Shown: positions 1-8,433 of the stretch, one piece after another
Layout: the number at the start of each line of letters is the position of its first letter
How positions within the stretch are numbered: the stretch's first letter is position 1
From: CAUZIZ01 sp965218775
GTDB lineage: Bacteria; Acidobacteriota; UBA6911; RPQK01; JAJDTT01
Assembly (NCBI GenBank): GCA_965218775.1
Contig: CBDCLS010000001.1
Coordinates: 1-64,000 of the forward strand
Reading direction: 5' to 3'
DNA: 64,000 bases
Program-made: the position numbers and the translations under genes
The notes under the pieces: model-generated
The model's input: only the letters and a program-made list of their open reading frames with translations
The model's database searches: none
What the model was told of the DNA's origin: nothing

Positions 1-592
1 GCGCCGAAAGGGAAAGCTGGTCGGCACCTCGGAAGCGGAGCTCGATGAGGGAGGGGTCGACTTCTGGGCTGACAATAAAATCGTACTCGAAGTTGGCTTG
101 GTTACCGTAGACAACAAGGTCGATTCCCGGGTAGAGCCCCTGGTACCTAACGCGAGCAAAGTGACGAATATCCGTCCGCCATTCCTCAGGTCGGCTCCCG
201 TTCAGATAGTGGCTTCTGCTGGCGAGCTGCTTTAGTCCCAACAACTCTGTTTCTGGATTGGCCCCTATCATCAGGAGCTCCAACACAGTGGGCTTGAGCG
301 GTTTCTTGGATACGCTCAGATCGGAAGGATCCGACGGACGGGGCGTGTTCATCACAAACATGATCTTCGAGGGCGTGAGAAGCAGGGCATAGCCCCGACC
401 ACGAGCCAGAAACCTGGCCTCGCTGTCGGTTTGGCCCCGGTTAGCTTCGAACGACAAGGGCAGGCCTCGATAACTATGTGCCAGCCGCACGTCGCTCGTC
501 CGATCCGGAGCCGAGGGAGCGGCGAGCGCAACTCCCGAACAGAAGATGACCGGAGCCGCCAGCAGGAATCTCTTCGAAAATCTCCAGAACAT
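1..592 (-). CDS. Secreted SBBP/DUF7948-type protein, N-terminal part (gene runs off the left edge)
   Basis: Reading the minus strand from an ATG at 592 gives an open frame that continues past base 1, so only the first 197 residues are present. The start is chosen because a strong AAGGAGGGG ribosome site lies a few bases upstream and the first 25 residues form a signal peptide (MFWRFSKRFLLAAPVIF, then ALAAP). The mature part carries the pattern of the DUF7948 domain found before SBBP beta-propeller repeats: LPLSFEANRGQTDSEARFLA, ANPETELLGL, SHYLNGSRPEEWRTDI, VRYQGLYPGIDLVVYGNQ and FEYDFIVSPEVDPSLI. These proteins are large and secreted; their function is not established. The expected SBBP repeats would lie outside the window. 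Identification rests on remembered family consensus. Confidence 0.75.
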   Translation of the reverse strand, partial: MFWRFSKRFLLAAPVIFCSGVALAAPSAPDRTSDVRLAHSYRGLPLSFEANRGQTDSEARFLARGRGYALLLTPSKIMFVMNTPRPSDPSDLSVSKKPLKPTVLELLMIGANPETELLGLKQLASRSHYLNGSRPEEWRTDIRHFARVRYQGLYPGIDLVVYGNQANFEYDFIVSPEVDPSLIELRFRGADQLSLSA

Positions 593-812
593 TTCCCCTC
601 CTTGCCTCCCGTCAATCTTCGCTGGGTTTCTAGACGGATTGTTCATGGATTCTGGTAACAAGGCGCCGCCGCAGCAACAAATCTATGAATAATGAGGTCT
701 AGCACCATAGAAGCCCTCAGTGTAACTCACACCACTGTCGTAGATTCAGGGCGATTCAACTTGAGTTGGGGGCTACAAATAGCCTTCATCCTGACCGAAG
801 CCTACCGCCTAC

Positions 813-1125
813 TTAGCGGGTCCAGCTTAGCCAGCGAGTCAATAGTCGCTTTACCCTGGGGGTAAGCCGCGTGCGGCTGTAATTATCGGCCACCATTTTG
901 ATGGCTTCTGCTTGCGTTGGATAGGGGTGGATCACCTGGCTTAGGGTCTTAAGTCCCAGCCGCACCCGCGGCCGAAACCAGACCCGCAGTTCCCGCTCCA
1001 ATGACAACCAGGTTATAGCGCCCGGCTGGTTCTGGATTCACCCAATCAAGGGGGTGGGTGTTGCCTACCAATCGCTGGTTGTGCAGATCCATCGGTGGCA
1101 CTTCGATTCGAGCACTCAGCGACAT
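813..1125 (-). pseudogene. Internally deleted FAD-dependent disulfide oxidoreductase (mercuric-reductase-like)
   Basis: An ATG at 1125 with a GGGGAGAA ribosome site starts a frame whose first ~45 residues end in the FAD-binding dinucleotide motif NLVVIGAGTAGLVSAAGAAG and then hits a stop. In another frame, directly after, come the last ~55 residues of the same family: GLKTLSQVIHPYPTQAEAIK followed by NYSRTRLTPRVKRLLTRWLSW, the C-terminal dimerisation tail. The central ~400 residues, including the redox-active CxxxxC and NADPH domain, are missing. The simplest reading is one internal deletion whose junction lies around 948-975, within the shared GCGGCTGGG-like sequence. The gene follows the TVP38-type gene by 12 bp; this pairing is common in intact relatives. 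The product cannot be an active reductase. Confidence 0.75.
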
Positions 1126-1137
1126 GTAGTTCTCCCC

Positions 1138-1908
1138 TCAGGAGGAAACTCTCTTCTCTAACGCTTGTCGTGCCAGGCGGGTCACGTAGACCGTGACCAC
1201 CACCGTAGCCAGAAGGCCAACCAGGTACAGGGCCCACTCGGCAGGAGTGCGAGATCTGCCATCGCTCCCAAGCGCGGCCAGGTCGCCCGCCAGAGAGCCG
1301 ATGTAGACGTACATCACCGTACCCGGCATCATGCCGATCCAGGAAGCCAGAAAATAGTCCCGCAACGAGACTTGGGTGATGCCAAACGCATAGTTCAACA
1401 AGTTGAACGGAAAGATGGGAGAGAGACGGGTCAAACCGACTATCTTCCAGCCCTCTCGGGCTACTGCCTCATCGACCGGCTGGAACTTCTCGTGGCTCTG
1501 CATCTTCTTGGCCACCCAATCTCGCGCCACATAACGCCCGACGAGAAAGGAGCAGGTGGCCCCCAGGATTGATGAGATGGAGACGAAGACCGAACCCCAC
1601 ACTACCCCAAAAAGGAATCCCGCCCCCAAGGTCAGGATGAATCCCGGTAGCAGGAGCACGGTGGCAACGATATAAACGGTTATGAATGCAACCGGGGCCC
1701 ACGCCCCCAGCGACGAAATGGCTTCGAGTACGTCTTTCAGGATCTGCTGAATGTCGAAGTAGCGGAGCAAAGCCAACAAGGCCAGTACTACGGCGACGAC
1801 CAATAGAGGCTTCACCAAAGGCTTCAGTTTCGAGTCCGATCCCTTCCGATCCGATCCGATTGCCCTACCATCCCTCTTGCTCTCCATCCATCTCCCTGAG
1901 CTCGACAC
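1138..1908 (-). CDS. TVP38/TMEM64-family (DedA-like, SNARE-associated) inner-membrane protein
   Basis: The 256-residue product has a basic N-terminus and about five hydrophobic segments (roughly residues 30-50, 62-90, 95-120, 165-200 and 225-245). The family signature is clear: LLLPGFILTLGAGFLFG in the second segment, then GATCSFLVGRYVARDWV, LTRLSPIFPFNLLNYAFGIT and YFLASWIGMMPGTVMYVYIG. Family members are integral membrane proteins linked to lipid scrambling or membrane homeostasis; the substrate is unknown. A shorter start at Met 8 is possible. It is followed by the decayed flavin disulfide reductase, which is often its operon partner and sometimes fused to it. The gene itself appears intact. 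Confidence 0.85.
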   Translation of the reverse strand: MSSSGRWMESKRDGRAIGSDRKGSDSKLKPLVKPLLVVAVVLALLALLRYFDIQQILKDVLEAISSLGAWAPVAFITVYIVATVLLLPGFILTLGAGFLFGVVWGSVFVSISSILGATCSFLVGRYVARDWVAKKMQSHEKFQPVDEAVAREGWKIVGLTRLSPIFPFNLLNYAFGITQVSLRDYFLASWIGMMPGTVMYVYIGSLAGDLAALGSDGRSRTPAEWALYLVGLLATVVVTVYVTRLARQALEKRVSS

Positions 1909-1952
1909 TGGAGATACTCAAACGGCTCACTATTCGCAGACGCCTCTTCGCT

Positions 1953-2906
1953 TCAGAGCGCGGATGCAGTCTGGCTGAGCTGAACACGATGACTGCCGGT
2001 GTAGATGTTAAATCGTCCATCGCGAACGAAGCCCATGAGCGTCATTCCGTACTGGCGAGCTAAATCCACGGCAAGGCTTGAAGGAGCGCTGACCGCAGCT
2101 ACCATCGGGATTCCAGCCATCATCGCCTTTTGCATGATCTCAAAGCTGGACCGGCCGCTGACCATCATCAAGTACTCGTTCAAGGGAGCCTTCCGGGCCA
2201 GAAGCTGTTCACCAATCAGCTTGTCCACCGCATTATGACGCCCCACATCCTCGTGTAGGGCAATCAGCTGTCCCTCCGGGTCGAAGAGGCCGGCAGCATG
2301 CAGCCCTCCGGTCTTATCGAACACGGATTGTTCTTGTCTCAGCTTTCGAGCCAGGTGCCGAATGACATCGTCCGCAACCAGGGGACGGTCTTTGGGAATC
2401 AGAGGGCACTGCTGCACTCGAAGGGCTTCCAGGGAGGCCTTGCCACAAACGCCGCAGCTGGAGGTGGAATAGAAGTGACGAGTGAGCTTCGCAGAATCAA
2501 ACTTCACGTCAGAGTTCAATTCGACGACCAAGGTGTTACAGCTCTCGTGGCTTTTGCGAAGCGTCTTTGCCGGCCGTATACCGGCAAAATCTTCCTGGCT
2601 CTGGACGATTCCTTCGGTCAGCAGAAAACCAGCAGCCAACTCAGTGTCGTTACCCGGGGTGCGCATAGTGATTGAGAGGCTCTGCTCGACCATTTGGCCC
2701 TGGTTGTGAAACTTGAGGCGAATCTCCAAGGGCTCTTCGACGGCCAGAAAATCCTTCTGGGAGCCCCATTGATCCCCTTCTACTCGTTGCACATGTGCAG
2801 CCTTCGTAGCGGCTCTTGCCATCCCTCTCCAGTCGCTCCAAGTTTCTAGAAAAGCACTACCTATTTTTCCAGCGTATCCTTTTGGAATCCAAAGGTTTTT
2901 TACCAC
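1953..2906 (-). CDS. fdhD: Formate dehydrogenase accessory sulfurtransferase FdhD
   Basis: FdhD moves sulfur from the cysteine desulfurase IscS to the molybdenum cofactor of formate dehydrogenase, which needs it for activity. The conserved cysteine pair appears in STSSCGVCGKAS, and other family blocks are present: EEPLEIRL, DTELAAGFLLTEGIV, GGLHAAGLF, HEDVGRHNAVDKLIG, YLMMVSGRSSFEIMQKA and GIPMVAAVSAPSSLAVDLA. The 317-residue frame begins with a GTG at 2906, and roughly the first 45 residues resemble nothing in the family, so an internal ATG near 2822 may be the true start. No formate dehydrogenase structural gene lies in the window, so the partner enzyme must be encoded elsewhere. Confidence 0.92.
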   Translation of the reverse strand: MVKNLWIPKGYAGKIGSAFLETWSDWRGMARAATKAAHVQRVEGDQWGSQKDFLAVEEPLEIRLKFHNQGQMVEQSLSITMRTPGNDTELAAGFLLTEGIVQSQEDFAGIRPAKTLRKSHESCNTLVVELNSDVKFDSAKLTRHFYSTSSCGVCGKASLEALRVQQCPLIPKDRPLVADDVIRHLARKLRQEQSVFDKTGGLHAAGLFDPEGQLIALHEDVGRHNAVDKLIGEQLLARKAPLNEYLMMVSGRSSFEIMQKAMMAGIPMVAAVSAPSSLAVDLARQYGMTLMGFVRDGRFNIYTGSHRVQLSQTASAL

Positions 2907-2987
2907 AAACTACATCCTCATTCCAGCCAGTCGCCGCCCCTCGGATCCCCAAAGTTGAACAGTGACAATGGCTTGGTACCCGTTTTA

Positions 2988-3170
2988 GTAAACACGGTCG
3001 CGGCTGCAGAAGGGGCTTCTGAGGCGAGACCGCAGCGGAAGGAGAAGGTGTCGGCGCCTTGCGCTCTTCGGCAATGACTGACGCAGAGATCGTCCGCAAG
3101 CCCACGTGCCCTTCGGCGGGCGCGGGGACGGGCCCATGCCTTTGGCGCTCCTCCCCTGCAATTCGGCCCT
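2988..3170 (+). repeat. Decayed copy of the palindromic-element core (family 1)
   Basis: Blocks in the same order as the family-1 core are recognisable: GCAGAAGGGGCTTCTGAGG near the left, GACGCAGAGATCGTCCGCAA in the middle, then GGGGACGGGCC and GCGCTCCTCCCCTGC. Identity is much lower than among the other copies and no matching outer arms can be found, so this looks like an old, degraded copy. It occupies most of the gap upstream of the S4-domain gene. Confidence 0.55.
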
Positions 3171-3251
3171 CATTTCCCGGGTCCGTAATCAGCAGCCGTG
3201 AGCCGACCTGGAGACCGGCACTGCGTCGGCTTGTGGTAAAAAAGAGAACAA

Positions 3252-3650
3252 ATGACAAGCGGATCAGACGTGAAGCTTCGCCTGGACAAATGGCTCTTTG
3301 CAGCCCGCATCTTCAAGACCCGAACCCAGGCTACGCGTGCCTGTTCCCTGGGACGTGTACAGGTAAACGGACAAATCGCCAAAGCTCACCGAGCTGTCAC
3401 TCTCCAAGATCAGATCGTAGTGCGCCGTCGCCATGGGGTACGGATCCTGCGGGTAAGGGGGCTCCACGACAAACCACTCCCCAAGATCGAGGCGCAGAAA
3501 CTCTATGAAGATCTAACTCCAGAGCAGCCTAGAGATCCGATTAGCAGGGCGATGAAGGCAGCCCCCGTAGGCCGCGAAAAAGGCAGCGGGCGCCCCAGCA
3601 AACGAGAGCGCCGTCAGCTCGAACGCTGGGAGGAGGGTGATTCCTGGTGA
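3252..3650 (+). CDS. S4-domain RNA-binding protein, Hsp15/HslR-like
   Basis: The 132-residue product opens with the S4 fold (about residues 9-70): VKLRLDKWLFAARIFKTRTQ, followed by GRVQVNGQIAK, which is the classic Hsp15 arrangement. Hsp15 binds stalled 50S subunits carrying nascent chain-tRNA and helps recycle them. The C-terminal ~60 residues are rich in Lys, Arg and Glu (KGSGRPSKRERRQLERWEE), also typical. The length matches the family. The ATG at 3252 follows an AAGAGA ribosome site. It stands alone on the plus strand between minus-strand genes, just downstream of a decayed repeat that may hold its promoter. Confidence 0.85.
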   Translation: MTSGSDVKLRLDKWLFAARIFKTRTQATRACSLGRVQVNGQIAKAHRAVTLQDQIVVRRRHGVRILRVRGLHDKPLPKIEAQKLYEDLTPEQPRDPISRAMKAAPVGREKGSGRPSKRERRQLERWEEGDSW

Positions 3651-3692
3651 CGTGAAACCCACAGAATTCGGAAAGTAGACAATCCCCCCCAG

Positions 3693-3950
3693 TCACATCG
3701 GATGCTGGAATCCGGCTACCCATTCCACCGCTGCCCAGGCAGTCATGAAGGAAAGGAGCAGTAGCCAGGATAGCCGCAGCACGCGGCTGGAACTCCTCCG
3801 TCCAGGTCCCGTCCATTGAAGATCCGCCCTTTGCCAATGACGCATGAAGTTCTCACGCAATCCTAAAATGAGGGAGAAAGCTAAGGCGTAGAACAGGGCG
3901 AAACCGAAGGTGACTAGGAGGACCAGACCCCAATAGCGTATCCAGGTCAC
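3693..3950 (-). CDS. Small membrane protein downstream of hpt
   Basis: This 85-residue product has two predicted membrane segments, one near residues 6-30 (YWGLVLLVTFGFALFYALAF) and one near 60-80 (LRLSWLLLLSFMTAWAAVEW), joined by a basic loop. It starts with GTG overlapping the hpt stop codon in a GTGA, so it is probably translated with hpt. No family is recognised. Its reality rests on the overlap, the hydrophobic pattern and the lack of another gene in the stretch; it could be lineage-specific. Confidence 0.6.
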   Translation of the reverse strand: MTWIRYWGLVLLVTFGFALFYALAFSLILGLRENFMRHWQRADLQWTGPGRRSSSRVLRLSWLLLLSFMTAWAAVEWVAGFQHPM

Positions 3951-4561
3951 GGTTTCCCTTCCGACGGCGGCGGAGCGAGGCCGGAGACTATTCTACCCGG
4001 GCTGAGGTCGTTCATCGAGGCTATAAACGGCAAGTCTCGATATCGATCCTGGTAGTCCAAGCCGTATCCGATCAGGAATTCACGACTTACCTGAAAACCG
4101 ACATAGTTGAGAGGGAGCTCTGCGAGACGCAGCTCCGGTCGATCCAGCAGTGTACACAGACGAAGCGACGCAGGTCTCCTGGCCGACAGCAAGCCGCACA
4201 GGTAGTTTGCGGTCAGGCCGGTGTCAACAATATCTTCCACCAGTAGGACGTGTCTACCCGCAATGTCCTCCTGCAGGTCCTTCACGATTCGCACCCTCCC
4301 TGTCCGGCGCTGGACCGCATAACGACTGATTGCGATAAAATCCAGATGCAGCGGGATCTGCAATTCTCGTACAAGATCACAGGTAAAAACCAAGGCCCCC
4401 TTCAAGATTCCAACAACCAGGAGCTCCTTGCCCGCGTAGTCGGTGCTGATCTTGAGCCCCAGCTGTGCTACCCGAGTGCGAATGGTTTTCTCGTCGTAGA
4501 CGACTTCGCCGGCCACACAATTCGCTCTCGTCTTGTGATAGATGGACGCCGGGAGACTCAC
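3947..4561 (-). CDS. hpt: Hypoxanthine (-guanine) phosphoribosyltransferase
   Basis: The enzyme salvages hypoxanthine or guanine by transferring phosphoribose from PRPP. The PRPP-binding motif is intact at about residues 104-117 (HVLLVEDIVDTGLT), preceded by the flexible-loop region and LLVVGILKGALVFTCDLVRE near residue 50. The C-terminal purine-binding part reads PLNYVGFQVSREFLIGYGLD and DRYRDLPFI. With 204 residues it is slightly longer than typical Hpt (about 180). It starts with GTG overlapping the stop of the upstream nuclease-like gene in a GTGA, and its own stop overlaps the following membrane-protein gene, so the three form a tight operon. Confidence 0.93.
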   Translation of the reverse strand: MSLPASIYHKTRANCVAGEVVYDEKTIRTRVAQLGLKISTDYAGKELLVVGILKGALVFTCDLVRELQIPLHLDFIAISRYAVQRRTGRVRIVKDLQEDIAGRHVLLVEDIVDTGLTANYLCGLLSARRPASLRLCTLLDRPELRLAELPLNYVGFQVSREFLIGYGLDYQDRYRDLPFIASMNDLSPGRIVSGLAPPPSEGKP

Positions 4562-4905
4562 TGAAAAACTCCGAACTTGAAGAGGAGCTTCCGGTAGTCT
4601 CGGCCATAGAGAATCTTGATGTTGATCTCGGGGTAGAGATTGCGCATCTTACGGATCTTGGCGTTCTTCTTGGTGACCAGACTCTGCTTCATGGTGGTCA
4701 GTTCAACAAACAGATCGAACTCAGGAAGGTAGAAATCGGGGGTGAAGCTCTCGACTATGCGACCATCGGACCTGCGCTCCAGAGCAAAGGAAACAGGCTC
4801 GTAGCGCCATTCCACTCGATAAAAATCCAGGAAGTGCGCCAGCTCTGCTTCACTTTCGTGAGCGAAAGGCAGAGATGGAACCGAAGTCTCGCCACTAGCT
4901 CGCAT
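4558..4905 (-). CDS. Small PD-(D/E)XK-like protein upstream of hpt
   Basis: The 115-residue product contains SFTPDFYLPEFDLFVELTTM followed by KQSLVTKKNAKIRKMRNLYP. The spacing PD-x(8-9)-D-x3-E with a following lysine-rich helix resembles the PD-(D/E)XK or Vsr-like endonuclease fold. An aromatic N-terminal helix (AHFLDFYRVEWRYEP) would complete the compact domain. It is coupled to hpt by a 4-bp overlap. I infer a nuclease fold from the motif, not a demonstrated activity; it may be a catalytically inactive nucleotide-binding relative. No named family is recalled with certainty. Confidence 0.65.
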   Translation of the reverse strand: MRASGETSVPSLPFAHESEAELAHFLDFYRVEWRYEPVSFALERRSDGRIVESFTPDFYLPEFDLFVELTTMKQSLVTKKNAKIRKMRNLYPEINIKILYGRDYRKLLFKFGVFQ

Positions 4906-5145
4906 TTATCATCGCCGGTCTACCAGGTACCGCACGAGGCCACCAGCTATCTCGGCCGCGAGCCTCGCTAGGACGGCGCTTGCACTACCTCACTACAGCT
5001 CTCCATGGGGAGCCTGGGCTAGCCGTATTGAGACCTGGGCAATCTATCAAAGGGATCTGACAGGTGCCGCCCGGAATACGGAGCGTGAGGGAGGGAGGAT
5101 CCGGTCCAGTCCAGGAAGTCCAATCGGAAACTGGTCAAAGAGGCT

Positions 5146-7791
5146 TCATTCTTGAACCACGGGAAGCACTGCCGAGAGGAAGTCCATCCCATGATTGCCA
5201 AAGAGTTCTTGTGCAACCACACCTTGAGAAGCGTCCAGTATGATGTACCCGCCGTTGAGGCCGGCACTCTCAGGAATCAGATTTTCGAGGATATCTGACA
5301 GCCGCTGATTCTTACCCAACACAAACTGCCTCTCACCTCTTCCAAGACCTTCCGCGTTGAAGACTCGAAGCGCGACTTGTACCGCCTCGTCGTTAGGATT
5401 GAAGACTGCAATTCCAGAGAACATGTCAGTGGCGAGGTCTAGCGGGTCGACCGCCCCATTCGCAACCTGGCTGAAGACGGCTTCGGTATAGAGTGCCTGC
5501 TGCAACGGTATGGCCGCCGCAAAGTTGATCCGTTTCGGATCCCCGAAAACAACATCCCCCAGAATACCCGGACCGTCAACCTGAACCTCAATCGATCCAA
5601 CGGTCAAGCTCCCCACGCTGGGACCTAAAGGAAAAATCTGGTTGGCATCTCTTTGAAAGGCCTGACGAGGAGCCAGCGTCAGCGGACCAGCGATCCCAAC
5701 GGCCACACCGTCTTCCCGATACGCGATCACGGTGGCTGTCCGAGGCTGATCCGAGATATTGAGAAGCTTCAGAGACGTGAAAAAAGTGGTCCCGGAGTTC
5801 AGGTCGCGACCGTTGGCGAGCTGGGCCGAATAGAGCCGCTCCGCGTCTGCGTTCACCGAGGCGTTGAGGCCCAGAACCGTGTCTGACAACTCGATCAATT
5901 CAAATCCAACCGCCCCCGGTCCCGACACGACTTCAACGACGACCGAACCGTCCGAGACTGGAAGCTGCAGGCCGAATAGCGAGGCCACGGAGTCGAACAG
6001 GACACCGCGTGGGGGTAGCTGTCTCGTCAGCAAGTCACCCACGGGCTGCCCGGTCGGATCGAAAAAAGTAAGCGTCAGGGTAATTCCTTCATCATTGGGA
6101 TTGGCAATGCTCAAGAAGGTTCGGGCGTCTTGAGGATCCTCCACAGCTGGAAAACTATCGGGACCCTCGTAGATCCGAGTGAAATAGAAGAGCTTCGACT
6201 GCTCTCTCCAAGCGATAGAACCATCCATCTTCGTAAGAGGACCCGAGAGCCCATTTCCAAACTGAAAAAAACTGGCGAGCTCAGGCGTGGAAGATCTCAT
6301 CCGAATCCACCCTTCCTGCCGGGTGGTGGAAGAGATACCGAAGAATTCGCTTCCCAGCCTGGCCAGCTGCTGATCCCGACGGACCGACTCAATATGAGGG
6401 TTCCCGGGAAAGAGCAGAGGCTCCCCAGCCGAAGAATAGCCCTCCACCAGAACAACCCCATCCGCAGGCGAGAGGTTGGCTACGGCATAGCCGGAGAACC
6501 GTTCGCGATCCGCACGATACAGCGGAAACAGCAGTTCCTGACTCGAGGCCTGAAAGAGGAGGGGCTTTCCTTGCAGGTCAAAGGTGCCGTCGGCAAACAC
6601 TTCGTAGACTCCCTCGCCTTCGAAAACGACGGCGGAGGAGCCCAAAGACAGATCGGCCACGTTACTGGGTCCTCCCCGACCCGGCGTAATTCCGACGATG
6701 GCCTGCAAGCCGTCTGGGTCGGCGATCACGTCGACCTGATCGTATTCAAACAGAATATCTCCATTCGAAAACAGCGTGACTGAAAAGCTGTTTCCGGGAC
6801 GCGCTTCTGACTCTGAGAATTCAGGAACTGCCTCCCAAATCAGCGTGACACTTCCCATTGCGAAAGAGGCCTTGATCTGTCCTCCTTGATCCGGGTCCAG
6901 GTCAGTAAACAGGGGCGCAATACGGGGGGGACCGGAAAGAAATCGGCCTTCGTTTCTGGCGAGCCCAGGCTGGCTGTCGCCAGCTGAAAAGGTGAGGTTA
7001 CTGTCACTGTTCACAACCACCTCGGTATAGCTCTTTCCCCAGAAGGGAAACGAGAACCCCTCTGGGAAGGTGAAGAGCATCTCGCCATCGTCCTCCAGCA
7101 GTTCGAGCTGGTTAAAGGGCTCGTTGGAAATCAAGTCGATCCCCGTGACGGTCTCTCCTGCCCCGATATCAATCACGACCGTCTGGGTAGGATCATCCTC
7201 GAGAAAACCGGACTCTCCCTCTCCGTTGTAGTAATCCTTGGGGAAATTGGTGAAGCGAGTGTCGAAAGGACCGACCGAGCTGCCACCCACAAAAGCTGGA
7301 TCAAGAGGTTCTATGAAGACAACGTACTGACCGGGTGTAAGTCCGGGCAATTCATAACTTCCGTCGCCCTTGATCAGGAAATCGGAGACCACCGATACCA
7401 TCTCCTCAAAAGACTCAAGGACCGATTCGTCAACTCCCAACGAAACCTGAACGGCAACCACGTTCGCACCCTCTGCGGGCGTCCCTGTGGAGCGAGAGAC
7501 CGTGCCTTTGATGGTCCCAGTAGTGGCACCGAAATCCTCTTCCGGATAAAGCCAGGAGAACCAGGCGACATCGTCGCGCAGCGGAGCATCGGGACCGAAC
7601 AACTGGGCAAAGGGATACATCACGGGAACGAGCTTGTTATCTGCAAGGATGCCCCCAGCCATCGCCCGACCTGCCTGAGTGTGGTCCAATCCCAACAGGT
7701 GACCGATCTCGTGTAGCGTCACACTCGCAAAACGCGAGGCTTGCCCGGTCTGAAGACCATTCAGAAGCGCAAATCCATAGATATAATTCAA
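5146..7791 (-). CDS. Matrixin-like zinc metalloprotease with CarboxypepD-regulatory-like and beta domains, N-terminally truncated
   Basis: The 881-residue frame has the metzincin zinc site VTLHEIGHLLGLDHTQ only ~25 residues from its start and a Met-turn (VPVMYPFAQLFG) ~35 residues later. A carboxypeptidase-regulatory-like beta domain follows (GTIKGTVSRSTGTPAEGANV to SYELPGLTPGQYVVFIE), then a nidogen-like stretch (SFPFWGKSYTEVVVNSDSN to LFEYDQVDVIAD), then several beta domains of the kind used in secreted proteins. Such enzymes normally have a signal peptide and ~100-200 residues before the zinc site. Here the first usable codon is a TTG at 7791 inside the end of the preceding gene. The same frame stays open upstream and encodes plausible protease sequence (KVLGLAGIRTSNSQTLNYIY), so the N-terminus was lost by a fusion with the gene before it. 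Export and activity are doubtful. Confidence 0.75.
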   Translation of the reverse strand: MNYIYGFALLNGLQTGQASRFASVTLHEIGHLLGLDHTQAGRAMAGGILADNKLVPVMYPFAQLFGPDAPLRDDVAWFSWLYPEEDFGATTGTIKGTVSRSTGTPAEGANVVAVQVSLGVDESVLESFEEMVSVVSDFLIKGDGSYELPGLTPGQYVVFIEPLDPAFVGGSSVGPFDTRFTNFPKDYYNGEGESGFLEDDPTQTVVIDIGAGETVTGIDLISNEPFNQLELLEDDGEMLFTFPEGFSFPFWGKSYTEVVVNSDSNLTFSAGDSQPGLARNEGRFLSGPPRIAPLFTDLDPDQGGQIKASFAMGSVTLIWEAVPEFSESEARPGNSFSVTLFSNGDILFEYDQVDVIADPDGLQAIVGITPGRGGPSNVADLSLGSSAVVFEGEGVYEVFADGTFDLQGKPLLFQASSQELLFPLYRADRERFSGYAVANLSPADGVVLVEGYSSAGEPLLFPGNPHIESVRRDQQLARLGSEFFGISSTTRQEGWIRMRSSTPELASFFQFGNGLSGPLTKMDGSIAWREQSKLFYFTRIYEGPDSFPAVEDPQDARTFLSIANPNDEGITLTLTFFDPTGQPVGDLLTRQLPPRGVLFDSVASLFGLQLPVSDGSVVVEVVSGPGAVGFELIELSDTVLGLNASVNADAERLYSAQLANGRDLNSGTTFFTSLKLLNISDQPRTATVIAYREDGVAVGIAGPLTLAPRQAFQRDANQIFPLGPSVGSLTVGSIEVQVDGPGILGDVVFGDPKRINFAAAIPLQQALYTEAVFSQVANGAVDPLDLATDMFSGIAVFNPNDEAVQVALRVFNAEGLGRGERQFVLGKNQRLSDILENLIPESAGLNGGYIILDASQGVVAQELFGNHGMDFLSAVLPVVQE

Positions 7792-8279
7792 CGTCTGAGA
7801 GTTGGACGTTCTGATCCCGGCAAGACCGAGGACCTTATTGCTGGCTCCCTCACCCCCAGGTAGTCTTGAATCTTCTCGACCCGAAACACTCCCTGAGAGA
7901 GGCCTACCGGACTGGTCAACCCGATTCGGCTGTCGGCATGGAGAAAGAGCAAGGCCTCCTGTCCCTCATGATATTGAGGGAGACCAGGAATCCCAAATCC
8001 CTTCTGACCTTGGCTGATCTGGCGAAAAACTACCGTTTCACCAGCACTTACTCCCTTGATTCCTTCTCGAACCTCGAACGTATAAGCGGTGACCAGAAGG
8101 CCGGTAGCCCCATCCTGCGCTGTCTTCATCTTCAGGCACTTGCCCCAAAAGACTCGATCCGCCAACTTGACCATCTCAAACAAGTTGACGGTCTGAACTG
8201 TGGTTGCCCCCAGCTGCGTTCCGGAAAGGATCAGAAACCAAAGCCAGACTCCCCGTCCGGCGCGACGCCAAAACATCAT
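7788..8279 (-). CDS. Secreted protein of unknown function, C-terminus replaced by fusion to the matrixin gene
   Basis: The 163-residue product begins with a signal peptide (GRGVWLWFLILSGTQLGA, cut near ATT) and continues with a beta-rich domain: LADRVFWGKCLKMKT, TAYTFEVREGIKGVSAGET, VVFRQISQ, LPQYHEGQEALLFLHADSR and GLTSPVGLSQGVFRVEK. This type of protein is encoded before secreted matrixins in related genomes, from memory. After DYLGVREPA the sequence is no longer family-like and stops within 18 codons, exactly where a second frame begins to encode matrixin sequence. I infer that a deletion removed this gene's end and the next gene's beginning. Confidence 0.6.
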   Translation of the reverse strand: MMFWRRAGRGVWLWFLILSGTQLGATTVQTVNLFEMVKLADRVFWGKCLKMKTAQDGATGLLVTAYTFEVREGIKGVSAGETVVFRQISQGQKGFGIPGLPQYHEGQEALLFLHADSRIGLTSPVGLSQGVFRVEKIQDYLGVREPAIRSSVLPGSERPTLRR

Positions 8280-8385
8280 CAGTCCTCCCTACGGATGTCC
8301 CTTCCAACAGTCCTCAGTACGAACACAACTAACTCTCGATGTAGGCACACGCCGACGCGGCTTGACCCTCTTGCCTACCTTTCCT

Positions 8386-8433
8386 ATTCTAGCGGGAGTA
8401 AAGGCTCGGATTCTAGCGGCAGTAAAGGCTCGG
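8386..8433. repeat. Two tandem 24-bp repeats
   Basis: The unit ATTCTAGCGGGAGTAAAGGC plus TCGG occurs twice back to back (8386-8409 and 8410-8433) with a single G/C difference. It lies in the gap between the divergent secreted-protein gene and the methyltransferase gene. No function is evident. Confidence 0.85.

Noticed and set aside
352..658. Small frames on both strands near the left edge
   Set aside because: They overlap the better-supported SBBP/DUF7948 frame with signal peptide and strong ribosome site.
813..1007. Separate 64-residue gene
   Set aside because: Its sequence is the C-terminal tail of a flavin disulfide reductase whose N-terminus lies just upstream, so it is part of a deleted gene.
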